DNA from: Campylobacteraceae bacterium
GTDB lineage: Bacteria > Campylobacterota > Campylobacteria > Campylobacterales > Sulfurovaceae
Assembly: GCA_027063325.1 (NCBI GenBank)
Contig: JAMOSA010000298.1
Location: forward strand, 1-5,454
Direction of reading: 5' to 3'
DNA length: 5,454 nucleotides
A program made the position numbers and the translations under genes. Numbering within the stretch: the first letter of the stretch is position 1; each line of letters opens with the position of its first letter. Below are positions 1 to 4,830 of the stretch, piece by piece. Below the pieces are notes generated by a model. That model did no database searches, had not been told where the DNA came from, and worked only from the letters and a program-made list of their open reading frames with translations.

Positions 1-85
1 ATGGAGTATATATTTAGCTATATCTTTCGTGATACTTTGGATTATCTCTTTTGTTGTTATATCTTTTTGCATATATATATTTTAG
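1..85 (+). CDS. C-terminal end of an unidentified membrane protein (partial)
   Basis: A frame open from the left edge (first full codon at base 2) reads 27 residues and stops at TAG 83-85. The residues are almost all hydrophobic (Ile, Phe, Val, Leu, Trp, Ser, with one Cys near the end), as expected for a transmembrane helix at the C-terminus of a larger protein. A good intrinsic terminator begins about 33 bases after the stop on the same strand, which supports a gene ending here. It converges with the minus-strand CRISPR-associated genes. The ATG at base 1 opens another frame of 29 codons, which is also hydrophobic and cannot be wholly excluded. No family can be named from so short a piece. 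Confidence 0.4.
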   Translation, partial: WSIYLAISFVILWIISFVVISFCIYIF

Positions 86-118
86 CGTAAAGTATGGGTT
101 GGGAGTTTAATTGTCTTG

Positions 119-140
119 GTGAGGCTTTTGCCTCACTTTT
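119..140 (+). terminator. Rho-independent terminator of the left-edge plus-strand gene
   Basis: GTGAGGC (119-125) pairs perfectly with GCCTCAC (130-136) around a TTTT loop and is followed by TTTT (137-140). On the minus strand the hairpin is not followed by a T-run, so it should act mainly on plus-strand transcripts. It fits the gene whose stop lies at 83-85. Confidence 0.7.
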
Positions 141-175
141 AGTATTGTTTCTTAGATGAACTCCAACATTCCTTT

Positions 176-257
176 GGCGTTGGCTATGCACAAGTGCATA
201 TACGCCCCGCCGTGCGAAGCTACAAAAGCAAAGCAGTTTGCTTTTGCTTGACGCTTC
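176..257. repeat. Double-hairpin structured element, REP-like or ncRNA candidate
   Basis: Two long stem-loops lie side by side. In the first, GGCGT (176-180) pairs with ACGCC (202-206) outside the perfect inner stem TATGCAC (185-191)/GTGCATA (194-200), whose loop is only AA. In the second, GAAGC (216-220) pairs with GCTTC (253-257) outside the perfect 10-bp stem CAAAAGCAAA (223-232)/TTTGCTTTTG (237-246), whose loop is GCAG. Only nine bases separate them. Such paired palindromes in a GC-richer island are typical of REP-type repeats, transposon ends or structured RNAs. Short ORFs run through on both strands: 37 codons from GTG on minus (152-265) and 31 codons from ATG on plus (156-251). Both are probably by-products of the palindromes. 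Confidence 0.45.
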
Positions 258-440
258 TCCTCCACCTTAAAATCTGGTCAGTCTGTAATGGCTAAACACT
301 CCATAAAATGGTAGGTTTGTATCTTGGATGAAACTTAAGAGCCAAAAAACAGTGATAAGTCAAAGTACACAAACTTTAAAAGCTCCATTTTATTGGACTT
401 TCAGTTTGGATTAAACAATATTTTATCTCTTAAGCAAAAC

Positions 441-460
441 TGAGATACTTTTTAATCTCA
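441..460 (-). terminator. Possible weak terminator after the 131-residue gene
   Basis: TGAGAT (441-446) pairs with ATCTCA (455-460) around an 8-base loop. It lies 27 bases past the stop of the gene at 487-882. On the minus strand it is followed by GTTTTGCTTA. The stem is only 6 bp and the T-run is short, so termination would be modest. Confidence 0.35.
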
Positions 461-486
461 ATTAGTGTGTTGTATCTGATGTATTA

Positions 487-882
487 TTAATCTATTTTTA
501 TAAAATCATCTAAATTTTCTCTTTTTTCATAAAAATAATCATAAATTTCAAATGTTTCTACTCTTGGTATTATCTCTGAGGTACTCTTGTCATATAATAA
601 CCCTCCAAAATTTACACCTACTCTTTTACCGTTATAGTTCAATTCCGGATATATACCTTTATCTACATCGGCTCTCATTTTTTCTCTTAGAACCTGTACA
701 TATTTATAATATTTTCTATCTTTTACTCTTTTTGGTTTCGGTTTTATAGTATCTTTTGTCAATTTTTGTAACAAAGTCTTTATCTCTTGTAGTTCATTTT
801 GTAATTCATCTACCCATTGTGGCTTCTCCTCTTTGGCTGTATCACTATATAATCTATCGATTTTATCATATATACTATACAT
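487..882 (-). CDS. Unassigned 131-residue protein downstream of cas2
   Basis: I do not recognise this family. Residues 24-42 have a heptad-like Leu/Ile pattern (VDELQNELQEIKTLLQKL) consistent with a short coiled coil. Residues 47-70 are strongly basic (KPKPKRVKDRK and onward). The C-terminal part (about 77-120) carries a GKRVGVNFGGLLYD segment and is rich in aromatic residues, as in a small beta-rich domain. The tail is acidic. No signal peptide or membrane segment is visible. The ATG at 880-882 is preceded by GGAG seven bases away, and that site overlaps the TAG stop of cas2, so the two genes are almost certainly cotranscribed and probably translationally coupled. A nucleic-acid-binding role is a guess from the basic segment alone. 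Confidence 0.8.
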   Translation of the reverse strand: MYSIYDKIDRLYSDTAKEEKPQWVDELQNELQEIKTLLQKLTKDTIKPKPKRVKDRKYYKYVQVLREKMRADVDKGIYPELNYNGKRVGVNFGGLLYDKSTSEIIPRVETFEIYDYFYEKRENLDDFIKID

Positions 883-892
883 TAATATACTC

Positions 893-1162
893 CTACTTTA
901 TAATTGTTGTATTATCCAGATCTATTGCTTTGCCTATAGATATACCTCTGTTTTTTACTCTGTATATTCGTAAATCATCTTCATTTTCATCCATCAGACT
1001 TACTATGTTTTCTATCAGTATCATCAATTCATTTTGTGTTACCTGTTCATACAGATATATAGATAACTGTATCCTCATGGCATACTTTTCTACTAATTTA
1101 CCTATCTTGGATACTCTTTTGGCATCTGATATATCATATGCTATTATGAAGTGCTTTTGCAT
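893..1162 (-). CDS. cas2: CRISPR-associated endoribonuclease-fold protein Cas2
   Basis: Cas2 forms the dimer that bridges two Cas1 dimers in the spacer-integration complex. From the ATG at 1160-1162 the 89-residue protein opens with the family's first beta strand and conserved Asp (FIIAYDIS, Asp10). It continues with a KIGKLVEKY helix, an RIQLSIYLYE strand matching the usual R-x-Q-x-S-x-F pattern, and a DDLRIYRV strand. The length is normal for Cas2. The frame stays open upstream to a GTG at 1240, but those 26 residues have no Cas2 counterpart and overlap a different small ORF with a much better ribosome site, so I prefer the ATG. The region just before this ATG has no well-spaced Shine-Dalgarno, which suggests coupling to the upstream small ORF. 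No cas1 is present in the window. Confidence 0.85.
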   Translation of the reverse strand: MQKHFIIAYDISDAKRVSKIGKLVEKYAMRIQLSIYLYEQVTQNELMILIENIVSLMDENEDDLRIYRVKNRGISIGKAIDLDNTTIIK

Positions 1163-1280
1163 ACTCTTGCTTTGGATGTTTGATTTTGCGGTTATATCTT
1201 TTTTTGGATAGTATAGCACTACTGTATCCTCTGGCTTCACCTTTGATAATAGCTAACTTGTGTAAATTTCTATGCTTCAT
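1134..1280 (-). CDS. Small basic ORF (48 codons) overlapping the cas2 start
   Basis: This short reading frame starts at ATG 1278-1280, six bases after a clear GGAG (1287-1290), and ends with TGA at 1134-1136, 29 bases inside cas2 in another frame. The product (MKHRNLHKLAIIKGEARG..., ending YAKALHNSI) is rich in Lys, Arg and His and has a central SKKRYNRKIKH cluster. It is first in a transcription unit whose promoter-like motif lies 58 bases upstream, at the same distance as for the kinase-WYL gene. I do not recognise a family. It could be a genuine small nucleic-acid-binding protein or a leader peptide whose translation opens the cas2 start. The ribosome site and spacing are seen directly; the coupling is inferred. 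Confidence 0.5.
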   Translation of the reverse strand: MKHRNLHKLAIIKGEARGYSSAILSKKRYNRKIKHPKQEYAKALHNSI

Positions 1281-1283
1281 CAA

Positions 1284-1290
1284 CTACTCC
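1284..1290 (-). promoter_or_regulatory. Ribosome binding site deciding the small ORF start
   Basis: Read on the minus strand, GGAGTAG is followed by TTG and then the ATG at 1280. This is the only strong Shine-Dalgarno between the promoter motif and cas2, and it points to the 48-codon ORF rather than the in-frame GTG (1240) or ATG (1162) of cas2. Confidence 0.6.
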
Positions 1291-1317
1291 TTTTTTGTAT
1301 ATTATTTGTATATAAAA

Positions 1318-1352
1318 AGTATAGAGCTTTTATTGGTCAAATAGTGTCAATT
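1318..1352 (-). promoter_or_regulatory. Promoter/operator of the small ORF-cas2-131-residue unit
   Basis: On the minus strand AATTGACACTATTT (1352-1339) contains a perfect -35-like TTGACA, and a -10-like TATACT lies at 1323-1318. The 21-bp gap between them is longer than the usual 17, so the repeat may instead be an operator with a promoter relying mainly on the -10. The same 14 bases recur upstream of the kinase-WYL gene (4403-4416) at nearly the same distance from its start codon. Here TTGAC occurs twice, exactly 10 bp apart (TTGACACTATTTGAC), which would put both on one face of the helix. Confidence 0.55.
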
Positions 1353-1380
1353 GGATTTTGTTTAAGAAGAAAATAGAAGT

Positions 1381-1399
1381 GGTGCATAGTAAATGCACC
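1381..1399 (-). terminator. Hairpin terminator after the CARF-HEPN gene
   Basis: GGTGCAT (1381-1387) pairs perfectly with ATGCACC (1393-1399) around a 5-base loop. The hairpin begins 17 bases after the stop of the gene at 1417-2703. On the minus strand it is followed by the pyrimidine-rich ACTTCTATTTTCTTC rather than a pure T-run. With the promoter motif just beyond, it separates the ancillary effector genes from the cas2 unit. Confidence 0.5.
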
Positions 1400-1416
1400 T
1401 TATATATAAATTTATA

Positions 1417-2703
1417 CTATTTGTTGATAATCTCTTTGTACTTTTTTATTAACTCATGAACACTTTGTTTAATATCTGCAAAATTACCTTTAGAGTTGGC
1501 ATGAGATAGATTATTTCTTGTATTTGCAATATGTTCTATAATAGTTGATTCTCTTGTTAGATTAGGTACACCTTTGAATTTGATTTTCTCTTTTAATCTC
1601 TTTGGATATGATTTTCCTAACCTATCATATGCTTGTCTTGTAATGATATTTTTTTCTTTATCATTTAATCTTTCATAAGGTTTCCAAGATAAATTTTTGA
1701 AAAAGTCACCCACTTTATACCAATCTTCATGAAAATACTCTTCAATATCTTCTACTATCTTTTTATGCTCTTTTTTTATTGTCGTTTTGATATACATTCT
1801 ACTACTCTCATATAAAAGAGACAAAGATAATAACATGTAATTTTTACTATACAAATCCTCAGATAATCTCAAGTAGATTTCATATCTTTTTTCACCTTCT
1901 ATTAGAGTAAAATTTGTCTCTATATCATTTTTGAGTTCTTGAGCCATTGATTTGATTGATATATCATTCAATCTATTCAACTCCTTAATTAACTTTTTCG
2001 AACTTTGCTTAAAAAGATTATTTAGGTTAATAGCCATAATGTCATTGGAGAAATCATTTAATGCTTCAATTAGACTTTTATATTTTTCTGATTTTATATG
2101 ATTAGCTACAGTATAGTTTTTATTGAATGTAGTTAATATAAAAGATATATTGGCTAACTCTAAATAATTTTTCAAGTCTATAATCTCATATAAACCTTGT
2201 TGTTTTGGTATATGCTTGATCTCCTCTTTGGCAAAAAGAATCTTTTCTATTTTTGATGTATCCTTAAAGTTAACTATCATCAAATCAATTAGCATCAACA
2301 GAGGTAGATGCCTAAAACCATGCGTCACATCAATAATAATTTCATCAAACTCTTCCAATGCACTATTAAATAATTTAAATACATCTTCAAAATTCTTTTC
2401 ATTCTCTATTTTGTATTTATTTTCATAAGAAATTTTTGATACTAATGTAGGGTATAATTCATTTAAAATTTTTTCATTAAAGATTTTTGAATCTGTAGTA
2501 TATATAGGTGCTATTTCATATTCATTACTGTATTTTTCAATTAACAGTGGTAAAGTATTAAAATACTCTTTTTTATTATCTTCTTTATCATCTTCAAAAT
2601 AATACTTTGCACAATGTTCCGGATTTGGTATTTTAGCTTCTCCATTTGAAACAAAACCACCTTGTATTCCCAAAATTGTAATAACAGCTTTTCTCTTTTT
2701 CAT
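1417..2703 (-). CDS. csx2: CARF-HEPN ancillary ribonuclease, Csx1/Csx2 (TM1812/TIGR02221) family
   Basis: In type III systems such proteins sense cyclic oligoadenylate made by Cas10 through a CARF domain and then cleave RNA non-specifically with a HEPN domain, leaving 5'-OH ends. The N-terminal part (about 1-190) reads as a CARF domain. It has a first strand AVITILGIQGGF, then YEIAPIYTTDS, and the family signature DVTHGFRHLPLL at residues 125-136 (D-x-T-H-G). A helical linker follows. The C-terminal half is HEPN-like with the catalytic R-x4-H motif RNNLSH (Arg396, His401). At 428 residues it is normal for the family. The ATG is preceded by AAGGAG at five bases. By eye it uses ATT for Ile more than its neighbours do. 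Family membership is clear; which cyclic oligoadenylate it binds cannot be told from sequence. Confidence 0.88.
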   Translation of the reverse strand: MKKRKAVITILGIQGGFVSNGEAKIPNPEHCAKYYFEDDKEDNKKEYFNTLPLLIEKYSNEYEIAPIYTTDSKIFNEKILNELYPTLVSKISYENKYKIENEKNFEDVFKLFNSALEEFDEIIIDVTHGFRHLPLLMLIDLMIVNFKDTSKIEKILFAKEEIKHIPKQQGLYEIIDLKNYLELANISFILTTFNKNYTVANHIKSEKYKSLIEALNDFSNDIMAINLNNLFKQSSKKLIKELNRLNDISIKSMAQELKNDIETNFTLIEGEKRYEIYLRLSEDLYSKNYMLLSLSLLYESSRMYIKTTIKKEHKKIVEDIEEYFHEDWYKVGDFFKNLSWKPYERLNDKEKNIITRQAYDRLGKSYPKRLKEKIKFKGVPNLTRESTIIEHIANTRNNLSHANSKGNFADIKQSVHELIKKYKEIINK

Positions 2704-2746
2704 TACTTCTCCTTTTTGTTACGAATATCTATTAGCCTCTGTGCCT

Positions 2747-2776
2747 TTTATACATAAAATTGTTTTACTAATTCAA
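2747..2776 (-). promoter_or_regulatory. Possible promoter of the CARF-HEPN gene
   Basis: On the minus strand TTGAAT (2776-2771), inside the last codons of the kinase-WYL gene, is followed after 18 bp by TATAAA (2752-2747), which lies 43 bases before the ATG. It lacks the 14-bp motif found at the other two promoters. Readthrough from the preceding gene is equally possible across this 64-bp gap. Confidence 0.3.
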
Positions 2777-4345
2777 ATGGTTGTTTACTCCTTGTTTTAA
2801 TTTGTTTATATATGTATCTATCAACTCTTTTGGCTCCAGGATTATTAGATCTGGCAACCACTTTTGTACAAATGGCAATATCTCCAACTCTTGGGTATAT
2901 TTCACACTAAATATCACACTTCCATCTTCAAGCTCTTTTATAAACTCTTGAGATGATAAAAACTTCTTCATACCAGGTTTGAAATATCTGGCTATATTTG
3001 GTTTTGCCTTTAGAGTAGCTACTTTTGGTTCTATATCAAAAAGTGTCATAGAGTTTTGAAGTCTTTTGTTTAGAAGTTTTAAATGTTCTTTTACAGAGCT
3101 TGGTTGATAACTGTTTTTGTAGCTATTTCTTACACTCTTTATAAAAGATACCCTACCCAACTCCAATATATTATCTTTTACATAAGCCAAATACCAATTA
3201 TTATCTGTAAAAACCAATTTTACAGGCTTGACTTCTCTATATACTTCATCTTTATCTATAAATTCAATATCTTTATATAGATTATTTTTTATTGCATCTT
3301 TTAGTTTTTTGAAGTTGTCTTTATTGTCTATATATTCAAAAATCGAATTTTTAAACATATATATATCGCTGTCTGGATTAAGCTTAAGTTTGTTTATAAC
3401 AGTTCTACTGTCTTTATCCTCTTCTATTTCATAAAACAGATATTCCAAATTATCATTATCATCAAAAGCTTTGATAAATATATCAAAATCATCTACAAGT
3501 CTATAAGCCTTTTTTTTACCTTTATGTATCTCTATTATATTATGAAACTCCTCTTTTAGATCATCTATATATCTTTTTATCTGTTTTGGACTTTTGCCCA
3601 AAATATCTTCCAAGTCATAAGCTGTCAAAGTTTTATCTGCTCTTTTGTGAAACTCTTTCATTATCTCTTTGTAGTGCCTGGGTATAAGTTTGATTTCATC
3701 ATATGAGTAATCTCTAATCTTTTTGAATACCAAGTTACCTATTATCTTTTTTATTTGATGATATATAAAAGGATCTATTTTGATCAAATCATCATAATAG
3801 AATGGTTCAGATTGTTCATCCAAACTTTCTACCCTTTGGGTATCTTCATTATATGTTCGCTTTGGGTGTCTTGTAGTAGTAGGATAGGAGTTTTTATCTG
3901 TCAGCTCTTTGTATGTATAGTATCTATCTTGCATATTTATTAGAGTATCTTCTGGTATATTATGTTTGTAATCTTCATTGCTTTGGGCTTTGATGTGTGA
4001 TTGTATATCTCTGCTTCCAAAATCCATTAATATTACATTATATTCAAACTCTTTTGCCATATCATAGTATGGTCTTGCTTCCCAAGGCTCTATATTGGTA
4101 TTATCACATATAACTACATCAAAATCCTCTTTTAGTGCTTGTTTGAATCTATTTTGATTTTTTAGATGATACTCTCTGAGTCTCTCTGCATCAAATCTAT
4201 ATACACCATCTACCATAAAATAATCATCGGTAGAACAGGATATAGCACTAAGCCCCTTTTGAGATAATTTTGATACTATCTCTTTGGCAAAAGATGATTT
4301 ACCACTAGCTGGAATACCTCTGTTTATTATAACTGTCTTTTGCAT
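2768..4345 (-). CDS. Fusion of an N4BP2L/polynucleotide-kinase-like P-loop domain with an HTH-WYL-WCX regulator
   Basis: Residues 1-150 form a P-loop kinase of the AAA_33/N4BP2L type. They contain a Walker A GIPASGKSS (10-18), STDDYF (38-43) where polynucleotide kinases place a catalytic Asp, VVICDNTNIEPWEARPY (77-93) and IPEDTLINMQDRYY (130-143). N4BP2-like domains phosphorylate 5'-OH nucleic-acid ends. After a polar linker (about 150-190), residues 215-285 look like a winged helix-turn-helix. Residues 300-415 match a WYL domain, including the literal Trp-Tyr-Leu at 384-386. Residues 435-518 match the C-terminal WCX extension (EILPFVQKWLPDLIILEP). WYL proteins are usually transcription factors that respond to nucleotide or nucleic-acid ligands. 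The ATG has AGAGGA eight bases upstream. The domain assignments are by motif; the activity and ligand are inferred. No frameshift is visible across the junction, so the fusion appears genuine. Confidence 0.85.
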   Translation of the reverse strand: MQKTVIINRGIPASGKSSFAKEIVSKLSQKGLSAISCSTDDYFMVDGVYRFDAERLREYHLKNQNRFKQALKEDFDVVICDNTNIEPWEARPYYDMAKEFEYNVILMDFGSRDIQSHIKAQSNEDYKHNIPEDTLINMQDRYYTYKELTDKNSYPTTTRHPKRTYNEDTQRVESLDEQSEPFYYDDLIKIDPFIYHQIKKIIGNLVFKKIRDYSYDEIKLIPRHYKEIMKEFHKRADKTLTAYDLEDILGKSPKQIKRYIDDLKEEFHNIIEIHKGKKKAYRLVDDFDIFIKAFDDNDNLEYLFYEIEEDKDSRTVINKLKLNPDSDIYMFKNSIFEYIDNKDNFKKLKDAIKNNLYKDIEFIDKDEVYREVKPVKLVFTDNNWYLAYVKDNILELGRVSFIKSVRNSYKNSYQPSSVKEHLKLLNKRLQNSMTLFDIEPKVATLKAKPNIARYFKPGMKKFLSSQEFIKELEDGSVIFSVKYTQELEILPFVQKWLPDLIILEPKELIDTYINKLKQGVNNHLN

Positions 4346-4381
4346 AAACTTTTTCCTCTCTTATGTAATAAACTTTGATAG

Positions 4382-4416
4382 ATTATAGTAGAGCCACTAG
4401 AAAAATAGTGTCAATT
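4382..4416 (-). promoter_or_regulatory. Promoter/operator of the kinase-WYL gene
   Basis: On the minus strand AATTGACACTATTT (4416-4403), with TTGACA at 4414-4409, is followed by a perfect -10 TATAAT at 4387-4382 and an overlapping TACTAT at 4390-4385. The spacers from TTGACA are 21 and 18 bp respectively. The motif ends 57 bases before the ATG at 4345. The identical 14 bases precede the small ORF-cas2 unit (1339-1352). Because the downstream gene encodes an HTH-WYL regulator, autoregulation through this motif is a reasonable inference. Confidence 0.6.
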
Positions 4417-4443
4417 ACCAAAGAGTTTAATTGTTTTTGCAGA

Positions 4444-4803
4444 TCAAATCTTGCTTAGATGCCAACCATACACATCCGGACACGGATATATTTTTAGCAG
4501 TATCTTTTGTGTATTATATATATACTCTGCTACTCTTTTAGCCTCTCTTTCACTACTATATAGATTTTTTGCTCTGCCACTGTTATCTGTATATCTACAT
4601 TTTTTTATTAGACTCTTTTTATTAGGCTCTTTGGATATAAAGAGATCTTTTATATATTCAAAAAGCTCTTTATCATCTTTGATATCCAAATACTCCATCA
4701 ACTCCTCATCACTCATTGATACCAGATGCGAATAAATAACCCTTATTTGCTTTAAAGCTCTCTCTTTGTTTAGCAATCTCTTTTTGATAGCTTTCAGATT
4801 CAT
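4444..4803 (-). CDS. Unassigned 119-residue protein with a C-terminal YPCP/GWHL motif
   Basis: I cannot assign a function. Residues 1-60 are predicted helical and charged (KRLLNKERALKQI, then SDEELMEYL). Residues 65-95 are basic, with Cys69 and a SEREAKRVAEYI helix. The chain ends in KIYPCPDVYGWHLSKI (Cys108, Trp114, His115). That ending resembles small proteins that finish in YxCPxCxxWHLT, often degenerate zinc ribbons, although here the second Cys of the knuckle is missing. The gene starts 27 bases after csm5, with only a weak GAG as ribosome site, so it probably belongs to the csm transcript. It is not placed or shaped like Csm2, which normally precedes csm3. An accessory role is inferred only from position. 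Confidence 0.75.
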   Translation of the reverse strand: MNLKAIKKRLLNKERALKQIRVIYSHLVSMSDEELMEYLDIKDDKELFEYIKDLFISKEPNKKSLIKKCRYTDNSGRAKNLYSSEREAKRVAEYIYNTQKILLKIYPCPDVYGWHLSKI

Positions 4804-4830
4804 ATCGTACTCATATAAAAATTGATATAA

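Larger units (their letters stand above)
141..486. other. Intergenic stretch without a convincing protein gene
   Basis: This stretch lies between the plus-strand terminator and the end of the minus-strand 131-residue gene. Its left third (about 160-265) is visibly richer in G+C and contains two strong hairpins, listed separately. The right part is AT-rich and has several short inverted repeats: 303-311 with 385-393, 334-341 (CTTAAGAG) with 427-434 (CTCTTAAG), a small hairpin 362-377, and the hairpin 441-460. The first two pairs interleave rather than nest. No direct repeats of CRISPR size and spacing are present, and no tRNA fold or long ORF was found on either strand. Confidence 0.6.

Noticed and set aside
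103..114. 12-bp match GAGTTTAATTGT shared with 4423-4434
   Set aside because: It is short and AT-rich, and the two copies lie in unrelated positional contexts, so a chance match is likely.
141..486. Possible CRISPR array or leader downstream of the cas2 unit
   Set aside because: No direct repeats of 25-40 bases with regular spacing are present. The repeated pieces are short inverted repeats only.
756..1211. Long plus-strand frame opposite cas2 and its neighbour
   Set aside because: It is a hydrophobic, Ser/Ile/Tyr-rich shadow of two clear minus-strand genes. The other plus-strand frames opposite the large genes look the same.
1163..1240. N-terminal extension of Cas2 from a GTG start at 1240
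   Set aside because: The extra 26 residues precede the normal Cas2 first strand, have no Cas2-like features, and overlap a better-supported small ORF in another frame.
4411..4435. Inverted repeat CAATTA/TAATTG as a terminator after the 119-residue gene
   Set aside because: The stem is 6 bp and A/T only except at its ends, the loop is 10 bases, and no T-run follows directly. It also overlaps the promoter motif.
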